Assembly: GCA_019120175.1 (NCBI GenBank)
Contig: DWVP01000019.1
Coordinates: 62,001-126,000, forward strand
Length of the DNA: 64,000 nucleotides
Source: Candidatus Corynebacterium faecigallinarum
GTDB taxonomy: Bacteria > Actinomycetota > Actinomycetes > Mycobacteriales > Mycobacteriaceae
Reading direction: 5' to 3'
The notes under the pieces are model-generated. The model saw nothing but the letters and a program-made list of their open reading frames with translations, was not told where the DNA came from and searched no databases. Below are positions 55,954 to 64,000 of this stretch, piece by piece (the first letter of the stretch is position 1; the number at the start of each line of letters is the position of its first letter). The position numbers and the translations under genes are program-made.

Positions 55954-57021
55954 TCATCCCACGCGCTGACCGGACTCCTGGTCGAAGAAGTGCACCCGGG
56001 CGGAGGGGGAGAGGGTGAACTCCACCCCACCCCCGATGCCGGGGAGGGAGTCCGGGTCATCGTGGGTGCGGGCGGTGACCTGGCCGACGGCGGTCTGGGC
56101 GTAGATGTTGGCGTCCGCGCCGAGTTCCTCGACCAGGGTCACCTCGCCGTGCAGGCCGCTTCCGGCATTGACGTCGGTCGCAGCGGCCAGCAGGTGTTCC
56201 GGACGCACGCCCACCAGCAGCGTGCCGGCCACCCCCGCCGGACGCTCCACCCCCAGTCCGGGGACCTCGGACGCGTCGGCCGGCAGTTCCATCAGGTTCA
56301 TCGCCGGGGACCCGATGAACCCGGCGACGAAGGAGTTCACCGGATTGTTGTAGAGCTCCGACGGGCTGTCGACCTGTTGCAGCTCGCCGTCCTTCAGCAC
56401 CGCCACCCGGTCACCCATGGTCATCGCCTCGACCTGGTCGTGGGTGACGTACACGGTGGTGACGCCCAGGTCGTGCTGCAGTTTCACGATCTGCGCACGG
56501 GTCTGCACGCGGAGTTTCGCGTCCAGGTTCGACAGCGGCTCGTCCATGAGGAACACCTGCGGTTCCCGCACGATCGCCCGGCCCATCGCCACACGCTGAC
56601 GCTGGCCACCGGAGAGGTCCTTCGGCTTTCGGTCCAGGTAGTCGCCCAGGTCCAGCAGGTCGGCGGCGTGGTTGACGCGCTCCTCGATCTCGGCCTTGGG
56701 GCGCTTGGCGATGGTCAGGGCGAAGCCCATGTTCTCCCGCACCGACATGTGCGGGTACAGCGCGTAGTCCTGGAAGACCATCGCGATGTCCCGGTCGCCC
56801 GGCTCGACACCGGTGACGTTGCGGCCACCGATGGAGATCGACCCGGCGCTGGTGGGCTCCAGTCCTGCCAGGGAGCGCAGGATGGTGGACTTACCGCAGC
56901 CCGACGGACCGACCAGCACGAGGAACTCGCCGTCACCGATGGTGAGGTTGAGGTTTGGGACGGTGGGGGAGGAGGCACCCGGGTAGCGGATGTCCACGTT
57001 CTCGAAGACGACGTCAGCCAT
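55954..57021 (-). CDS. musK: Maltose-type ABC ATPase (MsiK/MusK)
   Basis: A 355-aa MalK-type ATPase: Walker A GPSGCGKST, signature LSGGQRQRVAMGRAI, Walker B VFLMDEPLSNLD, His switch VYVTHDQVEAM, and a C-terminal OB-fold regulatory domain. In C. glutamicum such an ATPase can serve several sugar importers. TATGAT lies eight bases before the ATG, the best -10 in this region, so the operon transcript is probably leaderless. It is divergent from the histidine kinase gene across 62 bp. Confidence 0.93.
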   Translation of the reverse strand: MADVVFENVDIRYPGASSPTVPNLNLTIGDGEFLVLVGPSGCGKSTILRSLAGLEPTSAGSISIGGRNVTGVEPGDRDIAMVFQDYALYPHMSVRENMGFALTIAKRPKAEIEERVNHAADLLDLGDYLDRKPKDLSGGQRQRVAMGRAIVREPQVFLMDEPLSNLDAKLRVQTRAQIVKLQHDLGVTTVYVTHDQVEAMTMGDRVAVLKDGELQQVDSPSELYNNPVNSFVAGFIGSPAMNLMELPADASEVPGLGVERPAGVAGTLLVGVRPEHLLAAATDVNAGSGLHGEVTLVEELGADANIYAQTAVGQVTARTHDDPDSLPGIGGGVEFTLSPSARVHFFDQESGQRVG

Positions 57022-57083
57022 GGTGGGGAATCATACCGCAGGACGATGGGGCGCAGGCGGCGACTTCCGTAGGATGAACGTCC

Positions 57084-58334
57084 GTGAGTACCCGATCCGT
57101 GTCTCCCCGGACCTCGCCGGCGACAAGTGCGACGTCCACCCGGTTCTGGCGCGACCGTGGTTTCTGGCTGCAGCTGGTGATCCAGTGCGCCGTGTTCCTC
57201 TTCTTCGGGATCACCGACGTGTCCAATGCCTTCTACGTCAGTGAAACCCTTCCTGCGGTGATCCTGACGGTCGGCTACACCCTGGTGTTCGTCGGTCTGC
57301 TGGTGCAGCGCTGGCGTCCCGAAGTCGGGTTGGCGGTCGTGGCGGTGGGGATGGTCCTCGCAGCAGCGGGGAGGTCCGGGATCTACTTCCTGGCCTACCT
57401 GGTGGTCTGTTACGAATCGTGGTTCATTTCCGCGTTCATCCGGCAGCGACGTGGCATGTGGCTGGCCCTGCTGTTGACCGGATCCGTGGTGTCCGTGGTG
57501 GTCTTCGTGCTGACGGAGGTCTACGGGGTGCAGCCGGCGGACGCGCTGGAGTCCGCCGGAATGGGGGAGACGGGGTTCATTCTGGTCGTCCTGGTTCTCG
57601 TCGCGGTGCTGTCGATCGGACTGTTCTGGCAGCTGGGCATGACCACCCGTCGCCAGCAGGAACGCATGGAGAACCTGGCGACCCGGGTGGAACTCGCCGC
57701 GGCCGCCGAGCGCACCCGGATCGCCCGGGAGATGCACGATATCGTCGCCCATTCGCTGACCGCTGTGATCGCCCAGGCTGATGGCGGACGCTACGCCGGA
57801 CGCAAAGACCCGCCGAAGGCCATCGAGGCCCTCGACACGATCAGCAGCACCGGGCGGGACGCCCTGACGCAGATGCGCCAACTGCTCAGCGTCCTGCGGG
57901 ACGACTCCGGAACCCCCGCACGCGGTACCGATACCCCACCCGGCCTTGCCGGTGTGCCTGCCCTGGTGCAGGATGCCGAGCGCGCCGGGCTGCGTGTGGA
58001 CTACCGGGTGCTGGGCAACCCGGTGGAGGTGGATGTGGCGGTGGGCCTCAGTGTGTTCCGCACGGTCCAGGAGTCGCTGACCAACGTGCTGAAGCATGCC
58101 GGGCCGACCACCTGCCGGTTGCAGTTGGACTGGAACGTCCCCGGAAAGCTGCGGATCACCGTGGACAATGCCCCGGGCAGCAGCCTGGTCGGCGAAGATC
58201 TGTCCACGGACGGACGAGGTCAGGGACTGGTGGGGCTGCGGGAACGCGCCGGGATCCACGGTGGTACGGCAGACTGGGGAGGATCGGACATCTACGTCGG
58301 CGGTTGGCGCGTCGATGTGACAGTGGAGGTGTGA
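57084..58334 (+). CDS. NarL-type two-component histidine kinase
   Basis: A 416-aa sensor kinase with about five membrane helices in the first 190 residues and no large exported loop, so it likely senses within or near the membrane. The HisKA_3 site is REMHDIVAHSL with His about 218. The ATP-binding domain has VGLSVFRTVQESLTNVLKHA and GQGLVGLRERAG. GTG start with TAGGAT eight bases upstream, indicating a leaderless mRNA. It is followed directly by its response regulator. Confidence 0.93.
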   Translation: MSTRSVSPRTSPATSATSTRFWRDRGFWLQLVIQCAVFLFFGITDVSNAFYVSETLPAVILTVGYTLVFVGLLVQRWRPEVGLAVVAVGMVLAAAGRSGIYFLAYLVVCYESWFISAFIRQRRGMWLALLLTGSVVSVVVFVLTEVYGVQPADALESAGMGETGFILVVLVLVAVLSIGLFWQLGMTTRRQQERMENLATRVELAAAAERTRIAREMHDIVAHSLTAVIAQADGGRYAGRKDPPKAIEALDTISSTGRDALTQMRQLLSVLRDDSGTPARGTDTPPGLAGVPALVQDAERAGLRVDYRVLGNPVEVDVAVGLSVFRTVQESLTNVLKHAGPTTCRLQLDWNVPGKLRITVDNAPGSSLVGEDLSTDGRGQGLVGLRERAGIHGGTADWGGSDIYVGGWRVDVTVEV

Positions 58335-58339
58335 GTGCA

Positions 58340-59101
58340 GTGGGCGCTGTAGGCGAGCCCCGGAGTGGGACGGTCACGGTCGGACTGGCCGATGACCAGC
58401 AACTGGTCCGGGCAGGGTTCGCGATGGTGCTGGACTCCCAGGACGATGTCGAGGTGGTCTGGCAGGCTGCTGACGGGGTGGAGGCGGTGGAACTGGCTGG
58501 TTCGCAGCCGGTGGACGTCATCTTCATGGACGTGCAGATGCCGAACCTGGACGGTATCGCCGCGACCCGGGAGGTTCTCGAATCCGGTGTGGCCGGACCC
58601 GGTGGCGAACCGACCCGGGTGGTGGTGCTCACCACCTTCGACAACGATGAGTACGTGATGAACTCCATCGCCGCCGGGGCCAGCGGTTTCCTGCTCAAGG
58701 ACACCGACCCGGAGGATCTCATCGACGCGGTGCGCACGGTGGGGGAGGCCTCTGCGGTGATCTCGCCGAAGGCGACGGCGCGGCTGCTGCGGCAGGTGCG
58801 GGGCGGCGCGTCCCACCTTGGTGTGGAGGCCAGCGGCGGATCTGGTGCAGACACCCCGGACGAGGACGACGACCTCGGGCTGGTCGACCCGCTGACTCCG
58901 CGGGAGCGGGAGATTCTGGTGCTGGTCGCCCGTGGTTACTCCAACCCGGAGATCGCCCGGCAGCTTTTCGTCTCGCTGCCGACGGTGAAGACGCATGTTG
59001 GACGGATCCTGGCGAAGACCGGCTCGCGGGACCGGGTGCACGCTGTGCTCTTCGCCGTCCGCCACGGGTTGGTGGACGCCTCCCGCGCCCTCGAGGACTA
59101 A
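58340..59101 (+). CDS. NarL/FixJ response regulator
   Basis: The partner of the adjacent kinase. The receiver domain has the phosphorylation Asp about residue 64 in VIFMDVQMPNLDG and Lys in FLLKDTDPEDL. The LuxR-type helix-turn-helix is LTPREREILVLVARGYSNPE, then SLPTVKTHVGRILAK. GTG start chosen with GGAGG 11 bases upstream; another GTG nine bases earlier overlaps the kinase stop. A perfect palindrome lies right after its stop codon. Confidence 0.92.
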   Translation: MGAVGEPRSGTVTVGLADDQQLVRAGFAMVLDSQDDVEVVWQAADGVEAVELAGSQPVDVIFMDVQMPNLDGIAATREVLESGVAGPGGEPTRVVVLTTFDNDEYVMNSIAAGASGFLLKDTDPEDLIDAVRTVGEASAVISPKATARLLRQVRGGASHLGVEASGGSGADTPDEDDDLGLVDPLTPREREILVLVARGYSNPEIARQLFVSLPTVKTHVGRILAKTGSRDRVHAVLFAVRHGLVDASRALED

Positions 59102-59103
59102 CG

Positions 59104-59123
59104 GGTCATACCGCGGTATGACC
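59104..59123. promoter_or_regulatory. 20-bp perfect palindrome, likely response-regulator site
   Basis: GGTCATACCGCGGTATGACC is exactly self-complementary with no loop, so it suits protein binding more than a hairpin. It lies two bases after the response-regulator stop and about 50 bases before the ABC exporter start, as expected of a NarL-type operator for that exporter. Confidence 0.65.
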
Positions 59124-59146
59124 GTGGGCAATCAACCCGCGGGCCG

Positions 59147-59175
59147 ATGATCGTGGCGTCCTGACCGACGATCAT
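59147..59175. promoter_or_regulatory. 8-bp inverted repeat reaching the exporter start codon
   Basis: ATGATCGT and ACGATCAT are separated by 13 bases; the right arm includes the first two bases of the start codon. It might be a second binding site or a structure limiting translation. Confidence 0.4.
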
Positions 59176-60163
59176 GGACACCATGATCACAGTTGAGTCC
59201 CTCTCGAAGAACTACGGCAAACACCAAGCCGTCTCCGACCTCTCCTTCCACGTCCCTGATGCCGCAGTCACCGGCTTCCTCGGGCCGAACGGTTCAGGCA
59301 AGTCCACCACGATGCGTTGCATCCTCGGCCTCGACAGCCCTACCGCAGGCCAGGCACTGTTCGACGGTGAGCCGTTCGCCACCGCCCACGACAAGCCCTC
59401 CCTTGCCGGCGCACTGCTGGAAGCCACCTGGTTCACCCCGGGACGAAGCGGCCGTTCCCACCTGCGGGTGCTCGCCCGTGGTGCCGGCATCCCCGACTCC
59501 CGGGTGGAGAAGTGCCTGGAGATCGTCGGACTGACCGCAGCCGGTGACAAGCGCGTCGGCGGCTACTCCCTCGGCATGAAGCAGCGGCTGGGCCTTGCCG
59601 GGGCACTGCTCGGCGACCCGAAGCACCTCATCCTCGATGAACCGGTCAACGGGCTGGACCCCGAGGGTGTCAGCTGGATGCGCCGGACGATCCGTGCCCT
59701 CGCCGCCGAGGGCCGTTCGGTTCTGGTCTCCTCGCACCTGCTCTCCGAGATGCAGCTGACCGCCGACCGTCTGGTCGTCATCGGCAAGGGCCGGATGATC
59801 GGCGAGCATTCCATGGCGGAGTTCCTCGCCGGCGGATCCCGGGTGCTTGTCGAGACCGCGGACCAGGCGTCCGGGGGAACCCTCGGTGCCGCACTGCGCG
59901 GAGCCGGCTTCGAGGTCGCAGACGGTACTGCGGACGCTGCGGCAGCGCAGCGTCCTGAACTCGTCGTCGCCATCCCGGACGGTTCCGGGGAAGCCGACGT
60001 CCGCCGCGCAGTCGCCGAGATCGCCCTGACCGCCGGAGTGCCCGTGACCGGGCTCAAGACCCAGGCAGATGACCTGGAGTCCCGCTTCCTCGCGGCCACC
60101 TCGTCCGCCCAGGAGTACCGCACCGACGATGTGTCCGCCGATCTCACCGCCGAAAGGAACTAG
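59174..60163 (+). CDS. ABC exporter ATPase (DrrA-like)
   Basis: A 329-aa ATPase of the drug-exporter type: Walker A GPNGSGKST, signature YSLGMKQRLGLAGAL, Walker B LILDEPVNGLDPEG, His switch VSSHLLSEM. The C-terminal 100 residues form the extra domain of this class. A second ATG three codons on is possible. With the following permease and the upstream two-component system it forms a regulated export module, perhaps for a cell-envelope drug or peptide. Confidence 0.9.
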   Translation: MDTMITVESLSKNYGKHQAVSDLSFHVPDAAVTGFLGPNGSGKSTTMRCILGLDSPTAGQALFDGEPFATAHDKPSLAGALLEATWFTPGRSGRSHLRVLARGAGIPDSRVEKCLEIVGLTAAGDKRVGGYSLGMKQRLGLAGALLGDPKHLILDEPVNGLDPEGVSWMRRTIRALAAEGRSVLVSSHLLSEMQLTADRLVVIGKGRMIGEHSMAEFLAGGSRVLVETADQASGGTLGAALRGAGFEVADGTADAAAAQRPELVVAIPDGSGEADVRRAVAEIALTAGVPVTGLKTQADDLESRFLAATSSAQEYRTDDVSADLTAERN

Positions 60164-60167
60164 GACG

Positions 60168-60920
60168 ATGACCGCTTTCCTCAACTCCCTGCGCTCGGAG
60201 ACCACCAAGGTCCTGTCGGTGCGCTCCACCCTGATCTACGCGATCCTGCTCACCGGCTCCCTCTTCGGCCCGGTGACGCTGGTGATGTGGTTCTCCGCCG
60301 AGTCGGACCCGGTCGCCTCGTGGTCGAGCCTCAACAGCGGGGCGATGATCTTCCAGCTGATCGCCATCGTCTTCGCCGCGGCAACCACCGCCGGCGACAT
60401 CCGCAACCACATGCACGCCCAGGCATTCCTCACCCAGCGTTCCCGGTCACTGTGGTTGCTCTCGAAGGTCATCGTGACCACGGTGTTCACCACCGTGCTG
60501 TACCTGCTCGGCGTCGGGCTGGCCATGCTGTCGGCGATCCTCTTCGGCGGTGGGCTGGACCTCGTGGGAAGCGAGGTCGCCAACCTCACCGCGAACCTGT
60601 TCGCCTCCGTGGCCTTCGCGGCGATGACCGTGGGCTTGGCGTGTGTCGTGCGCAGCCAGGTCGGTGCGGTGGCACTGCCCATCGCCTGGCTGATGGTCAT
60701 TGATGGCATGATCGGCTCGTTTGCACAGACCTACGACTGGCTGCGGCCCATCGCCGCCGTCAGCCCTGGCCAGCGACAGATGCAGCTGGTCTACGGTGAG
60801 GACGTCTACGGCCTGGACCTCAACATCAGTGCCGTGATGTGCGTGGTGATCATCCTCGGCTGGTTCGTGGCACTGACCGCCGGAGGCCTGTGGCGTGACC
60901 GTCGCGCCGATGTCCGGTAG
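60168..60920 (+). CDS. ABC-2 type exporter permease
   Basis: A 250-aa membrane protein with six helices, the partner of the ATPase 4 bp upstream. It opens with the charged FLNSLRSETTKVLSVRST typical of ABC-2 permeases; helices include FQLIAIVFAAATTAGD and VVIILGWFVALTAGGLW. GAAAGGA lies about nine bases before the ATG. The substrate is unknown. Confidence 0.85.
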   Translation: MTAFLNSLRSETTKVLSVRSTLIYAILLTGSLFGPVTLVMWFSAESDPVASWSSLNSGAMIFQLIAIVFAAATTAGDIRNHMHAQAFLTQRSRSLWLLSKVIVTTVFTTVLYLLGVGLAMLSAILFGGGLDLVGSEVANLTANLFASVAFAAMTVGLACVVRSQVGAVALPIAWLMVIDGMIGSFAQTYDWLRPIAAVSPGQRQMQLVYGEDVYGLDLNISAVMCVVIILGWFVALTAGGLWRDRRADVR

Positions 60921-60939
60921 CTCAGGTAGGTTGGCTGTC

Positions 60940-61503
60940 ATGGGCGAGAATCTGACGTTTTCCATCGGGGACTCCGGGCGCTCCCTCGAGCTCCCCTCAC
61001 ACTGGCAGTCCCTGGAGACACTTCCGGAGGACACACCAGGCACCGTCGCCTTCGGTTACCGTTCGGCCGGTAGCTACGCGGTGGTGACCCTGGGGCCGCT
61101 GGACGGGCAGATGATGCCGGTGGACCGCGACGAGGTGGTCGAGGGGGTCCAGCCGGCGTTGGACGAGGCCGGTGCCACCCTCGTCGAAGCTGATGCGGGG
61201 GAGACCCCCGGCGGTGATCTGGCGGTCTACACCATCGTGGAGTCGGATGCTGAGGACGCTCAAGACACCGAGGACACGGAGGACACCGAGGACACGGAGG
61301 CCACCGAGGACACCGGAGATTCGGAGGACACCGAGGCTGGTGCCGAGGACGGCGTCCAGTTCAGCCTGACGCTCAACCTCGCGATCGACAACGGGGAGTA
61401 CCTGCAACCCTTCCTGGTGCAGGGTTACTTCACCAGCACCGGGGACGACGAGCAGGCGCTTGACCAGGCCCGCGACATTGCCGGGCGGGTCATCACCGCC
61501 TGA
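60940..61503 (+). CDS. Conserved protein with an Asp/Thr/Glu repeat
   Basis: A 187-aa protein beginning MGENLTFSIGDSG, with an N-terminal beta-rich domain and a C-terminal VQFSLTLNLAIDNGEY part similar in style to LpqN/DUF1795-type folds, but no signal peptide. Between them about 27 residues are built from repeats of EDT, probably a slippage expansion. TAGGTT lies seven bases before the ATG, fitting a leaderless start. No named family recognised. Confidence 0.6.
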   Translation: MGENLTFSIGDSGRSLELPSHWQSLETLPEDTPGTVAFGYRSAGSYAVVTLGPLDGQMMPVDRDEVVEGVQPALDEAGATLVEADAGETPGGDLAVYTIVESDAEDAQDTEDTEDTEDTEATEDTGDSEDTEAGAEDGVQFSLTLNLAIDNGEYLQPFLVQGYFTSTGDDEQALDQARDIAGRVITA

Positions 61504-61527
61504 GACGCTGCGCCGGCCCAGCCCGGT

Positions 61528-62244
61528 TCAGACCACCGTGCCGCGTTCCGTGGCTGCGATCTCGGCGAGTCGTTCGGCGGTGTCATCGGTGCTGACCACC
61601 ACCGACCCGCCGGTGAACAGTGGCAGCAGGCAGTCGACCAGACCGTCGGTGTCCGACCAGGCGCCACCGACCGCCCGGACCGTGTCGCCCGAGCCGACGC
61701 TGCCACCGTGACGCTCCACGGCCCGCGCCCGCAGGTCAGTCCCGCTCACCGTCGCACCCGACGCATCGACCAGCAGGACGGCGTCCTCCCCGGTCTCCGG
61801 TCCGGCGTAGCGGTCACCCTGCACCCGCAGTTCCGGGGACAGGTCCATGATACCGAAGGGGACGTCCCCGCCGGCCTCGCCGACGCCGCGTCCGAAAGGA
61901 TCGGTGGACAGCAACAGCACCTCCCCGCCGAAGTCAGGGTGGGCGTCGGCATCGGTGGTCAGCAGTGTGGCTGCCGCGTCGAAAGCGGGCGAGTCCGGCG
62001 AACACACCGCCACCCCGGCCCGCCAACAGCCCAACACCAGTACCGCGGGCATCCAGTCCGCCGGGGCGTCCACGGCGACGACGTCCCCGGGGCCCAGCCC
62101 CAGTTCCCCGACCATGAGGTTGCCGCCCTTCGCCGCCCAGTTCGCCACCGTCTCGGCGGACAGCTCCATACGTCCAGCATCGGTGTAGGTGGTCAACCGG
62201 GGGGAGGCGGCGTCGGACGCCAGCAGCGGGGCCATGAGATCCAT
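61528..62244 (-). CDS. TIGR03089-type protein (truncated AMP-binding fold)
   Basis: A 238-aa actinobacterial protein related to the N-terminal part of acyl-CoA synthetases, as in the TIGR03089 family: MELSAETVANWAAKGGNLM, VAVDAPADWMPAVLVLGCWRAG and LFTGGSVVV. The ATP loop and C-terminal lid domain of true adenylating enzymes are lacking, so catalysis is doubtful. TAAACT lies seven bases before the ATG, supporting this start and a leaderless mRNA. Confidence 0.75.
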   Translation of the reverse strand: MDLMAPLLASDAASPRLTTYTDAGRMELSAETVANWAAKGGNLMVGELGLGPGDVVAVDAPADWMPAVLVLGCWRAGVAVCSPDSPAFDAAATLLTTDADAHPDFGGEVLLLSTDPFGRGVGEAGGDVPFGIMDLSPELRVQGDRYAGPETGEDAVLLVDASGATVSGTDLRARAVERHGGSVGSGDTVRAVGGAWSDTDGLVDCLLPLFTGGSVVVSTDDTAERLAEIAATERGTVV

Positions 62245-62281
62245 GCCCTGGAGTTTATCTGCTCGGTTCGTCCACCCGGCA

Positions 62282-62857
62282 CTAGGCGGGGACGACCGCG
62301 GTCGGATCGCCCAACGTCGGCCCCAGGATCACCAGGACCACGAACACCACCACCGTCACCGCAACCATGACCGTCAGCGCCCGGTGCCAGTGCCGGGACC
62401 ACCCGGGGCGGGAGGAGAACCAGGTGGCGATCCACGCGCCGACACCCGCACCGGCCACGTTGCAGATCACGTCGGTGGAATCACTGCGACCCAGGGAGAA
62501 GATGTACTGGGTGACCTCGATACCCAGGCTGAACAACAAAGCGACCCCCAGCACGACCGGCGCCCGTCGCACCACGATCATCAGCATGATGCCGAGGGGG
62601 ACGAACAGTGCCAGATTACCCAGGATGTCGAAGACCGCGCTGAAGGTCGAGTTCGCGTCCTGGATGATCTGGAACGGCACCAGACGCAGTTCCTGGTGGC
62701 GCTGATTCTCCGGCTTCCACAACAGTCCGATGGTGTAGAAGGACTTCAGCAGGGTCAGCGCGATGACCACCCCGGTGTAACCGACCAACGTCAGGTTCAC
62801 CCAGGACCTCCACGGTGCAGCGAGAGGGTGTGGGGTAGCGGTCAGGGGCTGCGTCAT
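62282..62857 (-). CDS. VanZ-family membrane protein
   Basis: A 191-aa protein with about five helices. NLALFVPLGIMLMIV and SLGIEVTQYIFSLGRSDSTDVICN are the VanZ signatures. VanZ of enterococci gives low-level teicoplanin resistance; the role in corynebacteria is unknown. ATG MTQPLTA is preferred, since TAAGCT lies eight bases upstream; the longer frame overlaps the divergent nnr gene. Confidence 0.8.
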   Translation of the reverse strand: MTQPLTATPHPLAAPWRSWVNLTLVGYTGVVIALTLLKSFYTIGLLWKPENQRHQELRLVPFQIIQDANSTFSAVFDILGNLALFVPLGIMLMIVVRRAPVVLGVALLFSLGIEVTQYIFSLGRSDSTDVICNVAGAGVGAWIATWFSSRPGWSRHWHRALTVMVAVTVVVFVVLVILGPTLGDPTAVVPA

Positions 62858-62890
62858 GCGTACAGAGCTTAGTGCCCGTAGCGTGGAAAC

Positions 62891-64000
62891 ATGACCACAC
62901 ACCATCACAATACGCTGGGAGAATACCAGCGTTCCCTGGCATTCACCGCCGACGAGATCCGTGCCGCCGAAGCCCCCTTGTTGGACGCGCAGACCCGCGA
63001 GGACGAGCTCATGCAGTCCGCCGCCAGTGCGGTCGCCGCGGCAGCACGGGTGATGCTCGCCCGCGAACCGTTCTTCACCGGAGCATCTCGGGTGCTGCTG
63101 GCCGTGGGCGCCGGGGGCAACGGTGGCGATGCACTGTACGCCGGTGAATCGCTGGCCGAGGACGGGTGGGACGTCGATGCGGTCCTGCTCGGCACCGACC
63201 GGGACACCGGGGAGCTCAGGGTGCACCAGCCGGCGTTGGATGCCTTCACCCGGGCCGGCGGTACCGTCATCGAACTGGACGAGGTGTGGCCGCAGGGGTC
63301 ACGATTCCGGCTGGTCGTCGACGGTGTAGTGGGGCTCGGCGGGGCCGGCGGGCTGGACCCGGTGGCGGCGACATTGTTCGCTTTTGCCGGAATGCGGTTC
63401 ATCCCGGTGCTTGCCGTGGACGTGCCGTCCGGCATCGAGGCCGACACCGGGGCGACACCGGAACCGGTCGTGGTGGACTCCCCGCGCGATCCGGCGGGGC
63501 AGTCGGTCCTGGACAACGACCGCGCACCCGGTCATGTCATCGCGGATATGACGGTGACCTTCGGCAGTCTGCGACGGGCACACGCGGTGAACGCCTACTG
63601 CGGGCAGGTCGTCCTCGCCGACCCGACGTTGGACGACGGCCGGAGCATAGCCCAGGAGCTCTGGAAACTCCGCGAGGAGACCACGCTCAAGGTGCGGGCG
63701 TCGATCGCCGCGCCGGCCAGTCCGTACCGTGACGGGACGCCCGCGGTCGGCACCCTGGACCTCGGCGGGCCGTGGGACCTGGGGGACAGCGGACTGGTCC
63801 CGGTGCCGACCACGCATGTGGGGGTGGCCCGGGAACCGGGCCCCTACGACGACAAGTACACCCAGGGTGTGGTGGGGGTGTGTGCGGGCTCGGAGACCTA
63901 TCCGGGGGCAGCGGTGCTGGCCGCCACGGGCGCGGTGCGGACCACCAGCGCGATGGTGCGCTACATCGGTGGTGGGGCCCCGGAAGTCCTGCGGGCCACC
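62891..64000 (+). CDS. nnr: Bifunctional NAD(P)HX epimerase/dehydratase, 3' end beyond the window
   Basis: Repairs hydrated NAD(P)H. The first 370 codons are present and remain open at the window end. The N-terminal epimerase (YjeF_N) domain has FTADEIRAAEAPLL, VGAGGNGGDALY and VDVPSGIEADTG. The ADP-dependent dehydratase (YjeF_C, ribokinase-like) domain begins near residue 310 with DKYTQGVVGVCAGSETYPGAA. A His-rich MTTHHHN start is used; TAGCGT lies six bases upstream. It is divergent from the VanZ-like gene across 33 bp. Confidence 0.93.
   Translation, partial: MTTHHHNTLGEYQRSLAFTADEIRAAEAPLLDAQTREDELMQSAASAVAAAARVMLAREPFFTGASRVLLAVGAGGNGGDALYAGESLAEDGWDVDAVLLGTDRDTGELRVHQPALDAFTRAGGTVIELDEVWPQGSRFRLVVDGVVGLGGAGGLDPVAATLFAFAGMRFIPVLAVDVPSGIEADTGATPEPVVVDSPRDPAGQSVLDNDRAPGHVIADMTVTFGSLRRAHAVNAYCGQVVLADPTLDDGRSIAQELWKLREETTLKVRASIAAPASPYRDGTPAVGTLDLGGPWDLGDSGLVPVPTTHVGVAREPGPYDDKYTQGVVGVCAGSETYPGAAVLAATGAVRTTSAMVRYIGGGAPEVLRAT

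Overview
The window is high-GC chromosomal DNA from a member of Corynebacterium. Gene content shows this: a monomeric NADP isocitrate dehydrogenase, adjacent metY and metX, an acyl-CoA carboxylase set with a small epsilon subunit (accBC, accD, accE), a mus-type maltose importer with its small membrane protein MusI, and many start codons lying 6-8 nt behind a -10-like hexamer, as in leaderless corynebacterial transcripts. I see no tRNA, rRNA, CRISPR array, insertion sequence or prophage.

Layout. 1-6.1 kb: metX and metY, a frameshifted SufC-like ATPase with a short remnant behind it, and icd. 6.3-19.5 kb: an MFS exporter, xthA, a TDT-family transporter divergent from a LysR regulator, trpS, a secreted SxxK protein, a metalloprotease-like fragment, a YihY membrane protein, a D,D-carboxypeptidase, adenosine deaminase, and a decayed GH2 beta-galactosidase. 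19.5-22.1 kb: a DUF4333 lipoprotein, a frameshifted PLP-binding YggS homologue and two DUF1707 proteins. 22.2-31.9 kb is the most unusual part. A three-gene sugar-type ABC importer behind a 25-bp palindrome runs without real gaps into an FHA-like/winged-helix protein, a single-pass membrane protein and a transmembrane Ser/Thr kinase. A degenerate J-domain membrane protein, a second copy of the exported domain and a duplicated-domain cytoplasmic protein follow. 31.9-37.7 kb: a 52-aa small gene, an NlpC/P60 and EspC-like pair, upp, a lipoprotein, a phosphosugar mutase and purine nucleoside phosphorylase. 37.7-48.4 kb: an M20 amidohydrolase, a DUF1707 protein, glpK, accBC, a rhodanese, maf, accE, accD, birA and a PH-domain membrane protein. 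48.4-52.1 kb: purK, purE, a YdcF-like protein and a broken gene. 52.2-57.0 kb: the mus operon. 57.1-60.9 kb: a NarL-type two-component system and an ABC-2 exporter with a 20-bp palindrome between them. 60.9-64.0 kb: three small conserved genes and the first part of nnr, cut by the window end.

How the genes fit together. AccBC, AccD and AccE supply malonyl-CoA-type substrates for lipid and mycolate synthesis, and BirA, divergent from accD across 49 bp, biotinylates AccBC. Upp, the sugar mutase and PNP form a base and nucleoside salvage group. MetY and MetX carry out direct sulfhydrylation in methionine synthesis. The mus genes import maltose-type sugars. The two-component system probably controls the adjacent exporter. 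The ABC-FHA-kinase run suggests solute uptake or sensing tied to Ser/Thr phosphorylation, which is an inference from gene order. Three genes are broken by what looks like a single-base change; these could be real decay or sequencing errors.
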